64,000 nucleotides of DNA, taken from assembly GCF_001425165.1 (NCBI RefSeq), contig NZ_LMDU01000013.1, forward strand, positions 385,225 through 449,224, read 5' to 3'. A program made the translations under genes and the position numbers. This DNA comes from Pelomonas sp. Root405 (GTDB lineage Bacteria > Pseudomonadota > Gammaproteobacteria > Burkholderiales > Burkholderiaceae_C). A model generated the notes under the pieces. The model was given only the letters and a program-made list of their open reading frames with translations, searched no databases and was not told where the DNA came from. This document shows, piece after piece, positions 9,252 through 18,782 of this stretch. How positions within the stretch are numbered: the first letter of the stretch is position 1; the number at the start of each line of letters is the position of its first letter.

Positions 9252-9762
9252 TCGCGCATCCGCTGTGGGGGAATCCGACCTCCCCTTCTCCAATTCGGCT
9301 TCGCCGCTTGCCTGCGCTCGGGACGAACTGATGGAGGTCGGCATCGACATCAACGACCTCGGCGCCAAGCAGCTCATCGCGCTGGTGCGGCAGATCCTGA
9401 ACATACCGCGCCACATACCGCGCCACATGTCGCAGCCAGTTCGTGGCAGCTATACAAGATTTGATAGGCCAGCTTGATGATGCTGTCCGCCCTTGAATCG
9501 CCCAAAGACTACCGGAACTTGCGCGTGGCACTACGCATTGCGTAAGGATTTTGAGTCTTCAACACCGAGCCGGTACGCCCACACGCCTTACCCGGGACAG
9601 TGAGGAGGTTATGAGCAGGGAGAGGCGATGTTGAATTCTTCGATGACCGCTCACGATGCGCTGCACTGCGGTCCGGCGCTCTTGCTCTCGACTGCAACGG
9701 GGTCAGCAGCCGCCCCCTCTCCGCGACCCGGCAGAGCTGCAGGCAGTGCTTCTCCACGCTGC
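9252..9762. other. 511-bp gene-poor interval with short tandem repeat
   Basis: I see no convincing gene here. The stretch 9271-9474 can be read as a short protein on the plus strand (CARDELMEVGIDINDLGAKQ and onwards), but it has no good ribosome site or recognisable family and may be a decayed gene end. A 12-base unit ACATACCGCGCC is tandemly repeated at 9401-9424, followed by a partial third copy. The interval separates the GHL10 gene from the convergent fahA operon end. Confidence 0.4.
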
Positions 9763-11007
9763 TTACGGCAACGCCGGAAGCACGCTGCCGTCACACGCGC
9801 CGAAGCCGATGCGGCGAAAGCCTGGTTTCTCGCCGAAGGCACGCAGGCCGAGCGTGTCGCCATCGAGCACGAAGGTGCGCGTCTCGCCGTTGGGCAGCGT
9901 GATTGGCTGCTTGCCGCCACCGGTCAGCTCTAGCAGCGAGCCGGCTTCCTCAGGCGCCGGGCCGCTGATGGTGCCCGTGCCCAGCAGATCGCCCGGCTGC
10001 AGGTTGCAGCCGTTGCTGGCGTGGTGCGTCAGCATTTGCGCCAGCGACCAATAGGCGTGGCGCAGGTTGGAGCGTGAAAGTCGCGTGGGTTCGGCCATCG
10101 AAGGGGTCTTGAACCAGACTTCCAATTCGATGTCGAAGCTCGCACTCGCGCGATGCGCAGGCGAGTCCAGATAGGGCAATGGCTGCGGGTCGCCTTCAGG
10201 CCGCGTGAACGGGATGCGGAATGGCGCCAGCGCTTCCATCGTGACGATCCACGGCGAGATCGTCGTGCCAAAGTTCTTGGCCAGGAAGGGGCCGAGCGGC
10301 TGGTACTCCCAGGGCTGGATATCGCGGGCCGACCAGTCATTGAGCAGCGTCAGGCCGAAAGCATGCTCGTCCGCCTCGTCGATACCGAAGGGTTCACCCA
10401 GCGCATTGCCGGGGCCGACGAACAGGCCCAGTTCAAGTTCGCAGTCCACGCGTGCGCTGGCCTTGAAGACGGGCACGTCGGCATCCGGCGGCTTGACCTG
10501 ACCCTTGGGACGGCGCAGCGGCGTGCCGCTGACGACGATGGAGGAACTGCGACCGTGGTAGCCGATGGGTACCCACTGGTAGTTGGGCAACAAGGGGTTG
10601 TCCGGCCGGAACAGCTTGCCGATGGCGCGGGCGTGGTGGATGCCGGTGTAGAAGTCGGTGTAGTCGCCAATGCGGCAAGGCAGCGCGTACTCGGCGAGGG
10701 CCTGTGGCACCAGCGCAAGCTCCAGTTCCAGCGCGCCTTGTTTCAAGGCGTCGAACAGCCGATGCCGCAAAGCGAGGCGCTCGCTGCTCGGCCGTGCCAT
10801 CACGGCGTTCAGGTCGGTGATGCCCCAGCCGGTCAGGTCCAGGATCTGGTCGCCGATGCCAACGCCTACGCGAAAGGGCTCCAACGTGCCTTTGGTTCGG
10901 AAGCTGCAAAAGGGTAGGTTCTGCAGCGGGAAATCGGTGGACGGATCGTTGGCCGAGGCGACCCAGGAGAGGGCGGCAGCGTCGTGGGTGTGGTCGATGT
11001 GGCTCAT
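9763..11007 (-). CDS. fahA: Fumarylacetoacetase
   Basis: Hydrolyses 4-fumarylacetoacetate to fumarate and acetoacetate, the last step of homogentisate breakdown, in the cytoplasm. The 414-residue product has the N-terminal FAH domain (FPLQNLPFCSFR) and the metal and active-site region DYTDFYTGIHHARAIGKLFR, with the catalytic His in the IHHA segment. Further family features are YHGRSSSIVVSGTPLRRPKGQ, the LELGLFVG acidic ligands and LLNDWSARDIQPWEYQPLGPF. ATG at 11007 overlaps the hmgA stop by four bases (ATGA), so the two are translationally coupled. It is the last gene of the operon. No maleylacetoacetate isomerase gene accompanies it in this window. Confidence 0.96.
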   Translation of the reverse strand: MSHIDHTHDAAALSWVASANDPSTDFPLQNLPFCSFRTKGTLEPFRVGVGIGDQILDLTGWGITDLNAVMARPSSERLALRHRLFDALKQGALELELALVPQALAEYALPCRIGDYTDFYTGIHHARAIGKLFRPDNPLLPNYQWVPIGYHGRSSSIVVSGTPLRRPKGQVKPPDADVPVFKASARVDCELELGLFVGPGNALGEPFGIDEADEHAFGLTLLNDWSARDIQPWEYQPLGPFLAKNFGTTISPWIVTMEALAPFRIPFTRPEGDPQPLPYLDSPAHRASASFDIELEVWFKTPSMAEPTRLSRSNLRHAYWSLAQMLTHHASNGCNLQPGDLLGTGTISGPAPEEAGSLLELTGGGKQPITLPNGETRTFVLDGDTLGLRAFGEKPGFRRIGFGACDGSVLPALP

Positions 11008-12296
11008 GCTTTGAATTCGTCCTTGAGGCCTTGCCAGCAGCTGGCGTAGTTCGTTTCCAGCGGCGCGTCGCGCAAGGCCCAGGCGGTGGGTTTCAGGGGC
11101 CAGCGGGTCTCGAACATGAACGCCAGTGTGTGGTCCAGCTTGTGCGGCTTCAAGTCGGCGGCGCTGGCCTTGTCGAAGGCCTCGGTGTCGGGGCCATGAG
11201 GCACATAGCTGTTGTGCAGGCTGGCGCCACCAGGCTTGAAGCCCTCGGGCTTGGCGTCGTACTGGCCCAGCACCAGGCCCATGAACTCGCTCATCACGTT
11301 GCGGTGGTACCAGGGCGGGCGGAAGGTGTCCTCGGCCACCATCCAGCGCGGCGGGAAGATGACGAAGTCGACATTGGCCCAGCCGGGCGTGTCGCTGGGG
11401 CTGGTCAGCACCGTGAAGATGCTGGGGTCGGGGTGGTCGAAGCTGACGGTGTTGATCGCCATGAAGCGCGACGTGTCCCAGCGGTAGGGCACGAGGTTGC
11501 CGTGCCAGGCGACGACGTTGAAGGGCGTGTGGCCTTGACGGGCGCGCCAGAGCTGGCCGCCGTAGCGCTTGACGATTTCGTAGTCGCCGTCCTGCTGTTC
11601 ATGCCATGCGACCGGCGCCTCGAAGTCACGCGCGTTGGCCAGGCCGTTGGAGCCGATGGGGCCAAGCTCGGGCAGGCGAAAGGCGGCGCCGTGGTTCTCG
11701 CAGACATAGCCGCGCGCCGGCACGTCGAGTGGGTCGACCTTGAACGCCATGCCGCGCGGCAGCAGCGCGATGGAGCCGGGTGCGACTTCGAGCCGACCCA
11801 ATTCGGTCGTCACGAGCAGGCGGCCCTGCTGCGGTACGAGCAACATCTCGGCATCGGCATTGACGAGCGCCCGGCGGCCCATCGAGCGGGTTGCGACATA
11901 GGCCAGCGCGCCCATGCCGCCCGAGCCCGCCTCACCGTTGACGGCATAGCTGCGCAGGCCGTCGACGAAGTCGCCATCACCGTCGAGCGGCATCGGCCCC
12001 CAGCGCAGCGGGTCGGGGGAGGCGCACTCGCCCTCAAGCGCGCCGCTCTTCCACAGCGGATGCGCCAGCGGCTCGTAGCCGCCGACGACGACCGATGGAC
12101 GACGCCGGTACAGCCAGGTGCGCTGGTTGTCGGCCCGGGGCGCGGTGAAGGCGCTGCCGGACAGCAGCTCGGCGTACAGGCCATGCGGCGCGCGCTGCGG
12201 GCTGTTGCGGCCGATGGGCAGCGCGCCGAGAACAGCCTCGCTGCTGTGCTGGTTGCCGAAGCCGGTGAGGTACTGCAAAGGAGTCAGTTCAGTCAT
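11004..12296 (-). CDS. hmgA: Homogentisate 1,2-dioxygenase
   Basis: Opens the ring of homogentisate to 4-maleylacetoacetate with O2 and Fe(II). The start is ATG 12296 (MTELTPLQYLTGFGNQHSSE, the usual family N-terminus), giving 430 residues, a normal length. The cupin iron site is recognisable in PPWYHRNVMSEFMGLV (His and Glu ligands) and the downstream His. The stretches VVAWHGNLVPYRWDTSRFM and FDHPDPSIFTVLTS are strongly family-like. It overlaps the DUF2783 gene upstream by eight bases and fahA downstream by four, forming a tightly packed operon. Confidence 0.97.
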   Translation of the reverse strand: MTELTPLQYLTGFGNQHSSEAVLGALPIGRNSPQRAPHGLYAELLSGSAFTAPRADNQRTWLYRRRPSVVVGGYEPLAHPLWKSGALEGECASPDPLRWGPMPLDGDGDFVDGLRSYAVNGEAGSGGMGALAYVATRSMGRRALVNADAEMLLVPQQGRLLVTTELGRLEVAPGSIALLPRGMAFKVDPLDVPARGYVCENHGAAFRLPELGPIGSNGLANARDFEAPVAWHEQQDGDYEIVKRYGGQLWRARQGHTPFNVVAWHGNLVPYRWDTSRFMAINTVSFDHPDPSIFTVLTSPSDTPGWANVDFVIFPPRWMVAEDTFRPPWYHRNVMSEFMGLVLGQYDAKPEGFKPGGASLHNSYVPHGPDTEAFDKASAADLKPHKLDHTLAFMFETRWPLKPTAWALRDAPLETNYASCWQGLKDEFKA

Positions 12297-12489
12297 GCCG
12301 TTCGCTGGCGAGCGCAAAGGCTTCACGAAGCACCTTGCGGTCACCGATGTGGTTGCAAAGAATCAGGGTCAGGCGCGCCAGCCAGTCGGCCGCTGCCTCG
12401 TCGGTGAGCCCCGCCTGGGCGCTGATGAGCTCGGCGTAGAAGGCGTCGGCCTCGCGACCGAAGTTCGGGGTCAGCTTGAGTTCATGCAT
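12289..12489 (-). CDS. DUF2783 small protein, probable coupling subunit (MhaB-like)
   Basis: A 66-residue protein (MHELKLTPNFGREADAFYAE...) matching DUF2783 in length and pattern (DAFYAELISA, LTLILCNHIGDRKVLREAFALA). It starts at ATG 12489, overlapping the hydroxylase stop by eight bases, and its own stop overlaps hmgA by eight. The 3-hydroxyphenylacetate 6-hydroxylase of Pseudomonas putida U (MhaA/MhaB) is known to need a small coupling protein of about this size. By position and size this protein is the best candidate for that role here. The function is inferred from context. Confidence 0.75.
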   Translation of the reverse strand: MHELKLTPNFGREADAFYAELISAQAGLTDEAAADWLARLTLILCNHIGDRKVLREAFALASERHD

Positions 12490-14077
12490 GTTGTCTGCCT
12501 TGCTCGTGGGCCAGTGCACGCGCGAGTGCTGCGTCGACCACTTCGGCGTCGAAGCGGTGCCAACGCGCCGCCACCACGGCGTCGGGGCGGATCAGGTGAA
12601 CGCTGCCCGGCCGGGCGCCGTAGCGCGTGGCGGCGATGCCTTCGCCCGGCAGCTCGATGACGCGCAGGCCGTCGACTGCGACGGGCCAGCCGAAAGCCAG
12701 CAGGGCGAAGTCGCCGGCCAGCCGCTCGCTCAGCCAACCACCGCCCTCCAGAGGCACATCGGGCGCCGGGCAGCCGGGTTCGGGACCACCGGTCCAGTGC
12801 TCGGCATCGGGCGTGCTCAGCGGCGAATCGACATGTTCGGTCGGCGTCGACAGCCGTCCGCTGTTGACCAGCGGCTTGGCGAAATCGGCATGGGCGGCCA
12901 GGTCGAGGGCGGCGCGGCGCAGGCGTCGGCTGAGCGCGGTCTTGGGGCTGATGAAGTCGGTGGCGCGGGTGGAGTGGGCGATGTTGTCGTCGGCGGCCTC
13001 GATGCGCTCGAACTCATAGGCATCGAGCAGGGCCTCGCCGCCCTCCCCCTTGATGACGGCGGCCAGCTTCCAGCCGAGGTTGTCGGCATCCTGCACGCCG
13101 CTGTTGGCGCCCCGCGCGCCGAAGGGAGAGACCTGGTGGGCCGCGTCACCTGCGAGCAGCACACGCCCGATGCGAAAGCGGTCCGCACGACGACAAGCGA
13201 ACTGGTAAATGGACGACCAGGCCAGCTCGAACTGATCACTGCCCAACATGGCGGCCACTCGCGAATGGATTCGATCCGGATCCCGCTCGGCCTCCACATC
13301 CGCATCACGTCCCAACTGGAAGTCGATGCGCCACAGCCCATCCGCCTGCGCATGCAGCAACACCGACTGGCCGCGGTGAAACGGCGGGTCGAACCAGAAC
13401 CAGCGCTCGGGCCGGGCCGGGTCCAGGCCGCGCGGCCGCAAGCCAGGCGCCAGGCGCACATCGGCGATCAGGAAGCGGTCTTCGAAGACCTGGCCCTGGA
13501 AGCTCAAGCCCAGCAGCGTGCGGGTGGGGCTGCGCGCGCCGTCGCAGCCGACCACCCAGTCGGCGCGCATGTCGAACAGCCCGTCCGGTGTTCGCACGTT
13601 CAGCGTCACACCGTCGGCGTCCTGTTCCAGCCCGATCAGCTCATGCTTGCCGCGCAACTCGATGCGAGGGTCCAGTTGCACCGCGCGAACGAGCCGAGCC
13701 TCCACAACGTCCTGCTGCAGGTTGACCATCGCCGGCATCTTGTGATGCGCCTCGGGCAGCAGGTCGAAGGCATAGGCCTCGCGCTCGCCGTGGAAGACGC
13801 GGCCGCGCTGCCAGCGCACGCCCTCGCGCGCGACCGCTTCACCCACGCCGAGACGGTCGAGCACCTCCAAGGTCTTCTTGGCCCAGCAGACGGCGCGTGA
13901 GCCCTCGCCGATGCGGTCGCTGTCGTCGATGACGACGACGGGCACATCGCGCCTGGCCAGGTCCAGCGCCAGCGTCAGGCCGACCGGGCCGGCGCCGACG
14001 ATGACAACCGGGCGGCGCTGCGGCTGGCCAGAGCGTTGTTCAACGCTCTGGTGATACAGGTAGTGCGGCTGGCTCAT
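12482..14077 (-). CDS. FAD-dependent aromatic hydroxylase (PheA/TfdB/MhpA class; MhaA-like)
   Basis: A 531-residue flavoprotein monooxygenase starting at ATG 14077. FAD motifs are VVIVGAGPVGLTLALDLARR (GxGxxG), VVGCDGARS (DG motif) and LLAGDAAHQVSPFGARGANS (GD motif), all in order. The family hydroxylates phenolic rings with NAD(P)H and O2. Because the next genes are a DUF2783 protein, hmgA and fahA, the likely product is homogentisate, which makes 3-hydroxyphenylacetate 6-hydroxylation (MhaAB-type) the best guess; a related meta-hydroxyaryl substrate is possible. The C-terminal 150 residues form the thioredoxin-like extension usual in this class. The gene begins eight bases after the MBL-fold gene. 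Confidence 0.85.
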   Translation of the reverse strand: MSQPHYLYHQSVEQRSGQPQRRPVVIVGAGPVGLTLALDLARRDVPVVVIDDSDRIGEGSRAVCWAKKTLEVLDRLGVGEAVAREGVRWQRGRVFHGEREAYAFDLLPEAHHKMPAMVNLQQDVVEARLVRAVQLDPRIELRGKHELIGLEQDADGVTLNVRTPDGLFDMRADWVVGCDGARSPTRTLLGLSFQGQVFEDRFLIADVRLAPGLRPRGLDPARPERWFWFDPPFHRGQSVLLHAQADGLWRIDFQLGRDADVEAERDPDRIHSRVAAMLGSDQFELAWSSIYQFACRRADRFRIGRVLLAGDAAHQVSPFGARGANSGVQDADNLGWKLAAVIKGEGGEALLDAYEFERIEAADDNIAHSTRATDFISPKTALSRRLRRAALDLAAHADFAKPLVNSGRLSTPTEHVDSPLSTPDAEHWTGGPEPGCPAPDVPLEGGGWLSERLAGDFALLAFGWPVAVDGLRVIELPGEGIAATRYGARPGSVHLIRPDAVVAARWHRFDAEVVDAALARALAHEQGRQHA

Positions 14078-14084
14078 GCCGACC

Positions 14085-15053
14085 TCAAGCGCCTTCGAGG
14101 GCCTTCCACATTTCCACGTCGCGCTCCGCGGTCCAGATCCGCGGGTGGGCCGTGCCGCCAGCCTCGTCATAGGCGCGTGTCACGTCGAAGGGCATGCAGT
14201 GATCAAAGATGACCCAGTGCCCGTACCTGGGACGCAGCGCGGCCATCGTGCGCTGGTAGACGGGCTTCAGCGCATCACCTGCCGCCACGCCGGCCTGCAC
14301 GGCGGCGTACAGCTCACTGACGAAGGCGCGCGTGCCGCTCAAGCCCGCGGCCACTTGCTCCGCGCCTTTCAACGCCGGGCCGCGCCCGGGAACGAGCGCG
14401 TTGGCGTCAAGCGCAGCGACGGCGTCCAGCGTGGCCGGCCAGTCGGCGAAGTGAGCATCGCCGCAATAAGGCGTCGCGTCGAATTCGACCAGGTCGCCGC
14501 TGAACAGCACGCGCTCTTCAGGCAGCCAGGCTACCGTGTCGCCGGCCGTGTGGCCGCGCCCGGGCGAGAACATCTCGACCTTGACGCCGCCCAGGTCCAG
14601 CGTCAGCCGGCCGCTGAAGGTCAGCGTTGGCCAGGTCAGGCCGGCAGGCACCGACTCGACGTTGCGGAACAGCCGCGGGAAGCGGCCGATCTCGCTGGCC
14701 TTGTCCTGCTCGCCGCGCTCCTTGATCAGGGCCAGCGTCGCCTCGCTGGCGATCACCTGCTCCAGCCCCTCGGCCTTGAAGGCGGAGGCGCCCAGCACGC
14801 GCACCGCGTGGTAGTGGCTGAGCAGCACGTACTTGATCGGCGCGGCCGTCACCTCGCGGATGCGACGGATGACGTCGGCCGCCATGACTGGCGTGGCCTG
14901 GGTGTCGATCACCATCACCGCATCGCGACCGATGACGATGCCGGTGTTGGGGTCGCCCTCGGCCGTGTACGCCCACGCGTGCTCGGACAGGCGTTCGAAA
15001 GTGACCTTCTTTTCTTCCAGGTCGGCTTGCGAGGCAAAGGCTTTGGTCGTCAT
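14085..15053 (-). CDS. MBL-fold metallo-hydrolase with altered HxHxDH motif
   Basis: A 322-residue metallo-beta-lactamase-fold protein. I choose ATG 15053, which has GGAG seven bases upstream, over an in-frame TTG at 15065. The core GIVIGRDAVMVIDTQATP, SPGRGHTAGDTVAWLPEERVLFSGDLVEF and the C-terminal H near HCMPFD are family-like. The first metal box reads SHYHAVRVLGAS, so the usual HxHxDH lacks its Asp and third His; either metal binding is altered or this subfamily uses one metal. It is the first gene of the homogentisate operon and is divergent from the IclR gene. It may hydrolyse an ester or lactone leading into the pathway, which is speculative. Confidence 0.83.
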   Translation of the reverse strand: MTTKAFASQADLEEKKVTFERLSEHAWAYTAEGDPNTGIVIGRDAVMVIDTQATPVMAADVIRRIREVTAAPIKYVLLSHYHAVRVLGASAFKAEGLEQVIASEATLALIKERGEQDKASEIGRFPRLFRNVESVPAGLTWPTLTFSGRLTLDLGGVKVEMFSPGRGHTAGDTVAWLPEERVLFSGDLVEFDATPYCGDAHFADWPATLDAVAALDANALVPGRGPALKGAEQVAAGLSGTRAFVSELYAAVQAGVAAGDALKPVYQRTMAALRPRYGHWVIFDHCMPFDVTRAYDEAGGTAHPRIWTAERDVEMWKALEGA

Positions 15054-15122
15054 GCGGGTCTCCAACGTCGATCCCGAAATTTAGCCTATTCCAAATCAAT
15101 TCACCAATATAGAATTTTTTGC
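15054..15122. promoter_or_regulatory. AT-rich divergent promoter of the homogentisate operon and iclR-type gene
   Basis: The 69-base gap between divergent starts is strikingly AT-rich for this genome (15080-15119: a run of A/T with ATTC and GAAT half-elements 20 bases apart). Both the operon and its IclR regulator must be transcribed from here, so the regulator probably binds this segment. No perfect palindrome was seen. Confidence 0.6.
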
Positions 15123-15845
15123 ATGGTTGATTCCAAGGCCCCACGTGGCATCCAGAGCATCGAGGTCGGCGGCCAACTGCTGTTGGCGCTGGCCCACCAA
15201 GGCCGTCCGATGGCGCTGAAGGATCTCGCCCGCGAGGCGGGCATGACGCCGGCCAAGGCGCACCCCTACCTCGTCAGTTTCATCAAGCTGGGCCTGGTCG
15301 AACAGGCAGGCGGCAGCGCCTATGGCCTGGGACCTCTGGCGCTGCAACTGGGCCTGATCAGTTTGCAGCAGTACGACCCCATCCGCCTGGCAACGCCGGT
15401 CATCGAGGAGTTGGCACTGCAGCTCGGCCACACCGTGGCGATTGCGGTCTGGGGCACACGCGGGCCGACCATCGTGCGCGTGGCGGAGGGGCCGACGCCT
15501 GTGCACATCAGCATGCGCCACGGCACGGTGATGAGCCTGGCGGGCACAGCGTCGGGGCGGTTGTTCGCGGCTTGGCGCGCCGAGGAGGCGGCGGCCCTGG
15601 GCGAACCGATGCCCGCCAAGACCGTGACCGCCGCCGTGCGCGCCACCGGCTTGGCGACGTCGCGCGACAGCGTGGTGGCTGGCGTCAGCGCAGCAGCGGC
15701 GCCGGTCTTCGAGGCGTCAGGACGGCTGGTGCTGTCGCTGACGGCCATCGGGCCCAGTGCCAGTTTCGACACCGCGCTGGAGGGGCCGCTGGTCGGCGCG
15801 CTGCGCGACGCCGCGGCGCTGCTATCGCGACGCCTTGGTCACTGA
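15123..15845 (+). CDS. IclR family transcriptional regulator
   Basis: A 240-residue regulator starting at ATG 15123. The N-terminal winged helix-turn-helix spans about residues 10-70 (GIQSIEVGGQLLLALAHQG, LKDLAREAGMTPAKAHPYLVSFIKLGL). The C-terminal IclR effector domain has VAIAVWGTRGPTIVR and LAGTASGRLFAAW. It is transcribed divergently from the MBL-hydroxylase-hmgA-fahA operon, 69 bases away, and is the obvious local controller. The effector is likely homogentisate or the hydroxyphenylacetate substrate, by analogy with pathway-linked IclR regulators. Confidence 0.93.
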   Translation: MVDSKAPRGIQSIEVGGQLLLALAHQGRPMALKDLAREAGMTPAKAHPYLVSFIKLGLVEQAGGSAYGLGPLALQLGLISLQQYDPIRLATPVIEELALQLGHTVAIAVWGTRGPTIVRVAEGPTPVHISMRHGTVMSLAGTASGRLFAAWRAEEAAALGEPMPAKTVTAAVRATGLATSRDSVVAGVSAAAAPVFEASGRLVLSLTAIGPSASFDTALEGPLVGALRDAAALLSRRLGH

Positions 15846-15853
15846 CCGCACGA

Positions 15854-15876
15854 CCTGACCCCGCCGGGCAGGTTTT
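15854..15876 (+). terminator. Weak Rho-independent terminator after the IclR gene
   Basis: Stem CCTG-a-CCC / GGG-CAGG with a four-base loop, followed by TTTT, nine bases past the IclR stop. One bulge and a short T-tract make it weak. An overlapping inverted repeat GGTTT/AAACC (15871-15885) could instead be an operator for the next receptor gene. Confidence 0.45.
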
Positions 15877-16029
15877 ACCGAAACCTTTTCAGTCAGCTCA
15901 TCGAGCGACGCCTTGCAGCGCTCAGGAGGACGTGCGGCCGCATCCCGGCAAGCCCCGCACAGGCGGCAGGTTTGTCATTTGCTGCGGCCCGCCACACCCC
16001 TCGGGTGACCCTTCTTCTCTGGAGCAGTC

Positions 16030-18714
16030 ATGAAGCAAACCAAAGTCGCCGCCGCGGTCATGTTGATCGTGGGCGGCATCAACGCCTGGGCCCAACCGAC
16101 GCAACAGGGCCAGCCGGCCGAGCCGCAGCAGATTGAACGCGTAACGGTGACCGGCTCGGCCATCAAGCGCCTGGACGCCGAGACCGCCGTGCCGGTCACG
16201 GTGTTTCGGATGCGCGACATCAGGCAACAGGGCCTGACAACCGTCGAGCAGATCATGACCACGTTGACGGCCAGCCAGACCAGCCTGGGCACCAGCCAGG
16301 CCGTGGGCTCGGCGACCGGCGGCGCCTCCTTCGCCGACATGCGCGGCATCGGCGCCAACAAGACCCTCGTGCTGCTGAATGGCCGTCGGATCGCGAACAA
16401 CGCATTCGACGGCTCAGCGCCCGACCTGAACATGATCCCGATGGCGGCCATCGATCGCATCGAGGTGCTGCGCGACGGCGCGTCGGCGCTGTACGGCACG
16501 GACGCCATCGGCGGCGTCATCAACTTCATCACGCGCAAGGACTACCGCGGCGGCACCGTCACCGTCGGCGCGGACGTGCCCGAGCATGCCGGCGGCAAGT
16601 CGCACAACGCCAATGCGGGATTTGGCTACGGCGACCTGTACACGCAGGGCTTCAACGTCTTCGGCTTTGTGGACTTTCAGAAGCAGGACCGCATCACCGG
16701 CTCGGAGCGGCCGTTCAACACCCGCTATCCGGGCGGCATCTCGGGCTCGCCCTTCCCGGCCAACTACTACCAGGACCCCGACGTTTGGTACAACCCAAGC
16801 GCGCCAGCTTGCACCGAGGGCACCTTCATCGTCCCGGCCGGCGACAACACCTCCTGCTACATGACGACGTCCAACTTCGTGGACTACATCCCGAAGAGCG
16901 AACGGGCCTCGGCCATGCTCAAGGGTGACGTGAAGCTGGGCGAGCACGTGTTTAGCGCGGAGTACTTCATCACCCGCAGCAACGTGAAGACTCTCATCGC
17001 GCCGGTCCCGTTCGGCTTCCTGCCGATGAACCGCCTGCGGCCCGACGGCACGCCCAACCCCTACTTCCCGACCAACCCGGCGCTGGACCCGGCCTTCGAC
17101 GACGGCCTGGTCGGCGAGACGGTGACCGAGGGGGGCGCCACCATCCAGCCGGGCTACGTCATCGCCCGCTGGCGCGACATGCCCAACGGGTCGCGCGGCG
17201 ACAGCAACACCAACACGCAGCAGCGGTTGACGCTGTCGCTGGAAGGCGTGGCCGCCGGCTGGGACTACGCGGTGGGCGTGAGCCGCAACCGCAACAAGGT
17301 CGACCAGGAACTGACCAGCGGCTATGCCAGCGGCCCACTGGTCTACGAAGGCGTGCTGACCGGCGTGATCAACCCCTTCGGCCCGCAGAGCAGCGCCGGC
17401 CAGGCCCTGCTCGACCAGGCCGGCGCGTCCGGCCTGATCCTGTTCGGCAAGGGCACGACGACCAACCTCGACGCGCGCGCCAGCCGTGAGCTGGGCGACT
17501 GGCTGGGTGCGGGCCGCCGGGCTGCCATCGCCGTCGGCGCCGAGTTCCGCAAGGAGCGCTTCGTGCAGCAGGCCAACCCCGACTACGCCACGCTCGTGGT
17601 CGACTCAACGGGCATCGACCCTGCCACCTACAGCGCCGGCTCGCGCAAGGTGTCGGCGGCGTACACCGAGTTGAACGTGCCGCTGTCGCAATCGCTGGAT
17701 GTCACCGCTGCCGTGCGCCACGACAGGTACAACGACTTCGGCAACACGACGAACCCCAAGTTCAGCTTCCGTTTCCAGCCGACCCGGCAGGTGCTGGTCC
17801 GCGGCTCCTATTCCACCGGCTTCCGCGCCCCGTCGCTGTTCGAGTTGAACGCGGCCCAGACCTTCACCAACTCGGGCACTGTCAATGACCCGCTGCTGTG
17901 CCCCAGCGGCACCGGCAGCCCGGCGGTGTGCAAGGCCCAGTTCATGGTCCTCAACGGCGGCAACATGGAACTGGAACCCGAGAAAAGCAAGAACGCCACG
18001 CTCGGCGTCATGGTCCAGCCGCTGGCCGACCTGAGCGTCGGTATGGACTTCTGGTGGCTGCGCCTGAAGAACCAGATTGGCGTGGTGGGCGACGCCTCTC
18101 TGTTCGACCCCGCGAACTACGGCTTGTTCGGCCAGTACTTCCATCGCAACCCTGCGGGGCAGCTGTCCACCAACGGCAACCAGTGCCCGGGCGCCAACTG
18201 CGGCTACGTGGATGTGCGCCAGCAAAACCTCGGCGGCACCAACACCAATGGCGTCGACATCACCGCCAACTATCGGCTGCCCTCGGCAGTCGGCACCTTC
18301 ACCTTCGCCCTGAACAGCACCTACGTCGACAAGTACGAGTACCAAGACTTCGGCGGCGGCCCGTGGAACCAGAACGTCGGCGTCTATTCCGGTGCCGGCC
18401 CGGTGTTCCGCTGGCAGCACACGCTGTCGGGCGTCTGGACGCGGAACGCCTTCACGGCGGGTGCGACGGCGTACTACAAGTCCGGCTACGTCGACGTCGA
18501 CCCGACGCACCGCGTGAGCAACTACGCGACGATGGACGTGTTCGGCTCCTGGCGGCCGATGAAGGGCGCCTCGTTGACGGTGGGTGTGCGCAACCTCACC
18601 GACCGCGACCCACCGTTGAGTTATCAGACGCAGGTCTTCCAGGCCGGCTACGACCCGCGCTACACGAACGCCATCGGCCGCACCTACTACGTGCGCGCGT
18701 CCTACGACTTCTGA
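16030..18714 (+). CDS. TonB-dependent outer-membrane receptor
   Basis: An 894-residue receptor with ribosome site GGAGCAG just before ATG 16030 and signal peptide [21 protein letters not shown]. The TonB box is near [23 protein letters not shown]. The plug domain has [21 protein letters not shown] and [30 protein letters not shown], and the barrel ends in RASYDF with the terminal Phe recognised by the BAM machinery. Its plug is of a different type from the other two receptors here. It faces the GH27-GPH operon and opens the mannan-type locus, so an oligosaccharide ligand is likely but unproven. Confidence 0.93.
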   Translation: MKQTKVAAAVMLIVGGINAWAQPTQQGQPAEPQQIERVTVTGSAIKRLDAETAVPVTVFRMRDIRQQGLTTVEQIMTTLTASQTSLGTSQAVGSATGGASFADMRGIGANKTLVLLNGRRIANNAFDGSAPDLNMIPMAAIDRIEVLRDGASALYGTDAIGGVINFITRKDYRGGTVTVGADVPEHAGGKSHNANAGFGYGDLYTQGFNVFGFVDFQKQDRITGSERPFNTRYPGGISGSPFPANYYQDPDVWYNPSAPACTEGTFIVPAGDNTSCYMTTSNFVDYIPKSERASAMLKGDVKLGEHVFSAEYFITRSNVKTLIAPVPFGFLPMNRLRPDGTPNPYFPTNPALDPAFDDGLVGETVTEGGATIQPGYVIARWRDMPNGSRGDSNTNTQQRLTLSLEGVAAGWDYAVGVSRNRNKVDQELTSGYASGPLVYEGVLTGVINPFGPQSSAGQALLDQAGASGLILFGKGTTTNLDARASRELGDWLGAGRRAAIAVGAEFRKERFVQQANPDYATLVVDSTGIDPATYSAGSRKVSAAYTELNVPLSQSLDVTAAVRHDRYNDFGNTTNPKFSFRFQPTRQVLVRGSYSTGFRAPSLFELNAAQTFTNSGTVNDPLLCPSGTGSPAVCKAQFMVLNGGNMELEPEKSKNATLGVMVQPLADLSVGMDFWWLRLKNQIGVVGDASLFDPANYGLFGQYFHRNPAGQLSTNGNQCPGANCGYVDVRQQNLGGTNTNGVDITANYRLPSAVGTFTFALNSTYVDKYEYQDFGGGPWNQNVGVYSGAGPVFRWQHTLSGVWTRNAFTAGATAYYKSGYVDVDPTHRVSNYATMDVFGSWRPMKGASLTVGVRNLTDRDPPLSYQTQVFQAGYDPRYTNAIGRTYYVRASYDF

Positions 18715-18734
18715 TCGTTCGGTTGCCAGCCCAG

Positions 18735-18763
18735 GCCGCTCAGCACGCGCCGAGCGGCTTTTT
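18735..18763 (+). terminator. Rho-independent terminator after TonB receptor
   Basis: A perfect 7-bp stem (GCCGCTC / GAGCGGC, loop of ten) followed by five T, 20 bases after the receptor stop. It lies in the short gap to the convergent alpha-galactosidase gene. Confidence 0.8.
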
Positions 18764-18782
18764 CATGACCGCTGGCAGCGCA

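Noticed and set aside
14076-15122. N-terminal extension of the IclR frame by about 350 codons
   Set aside because: It is antisense to the MBL-fold gene. ATG 15123 gives a normal-length IclR protein directly after an AT-rich promoter.
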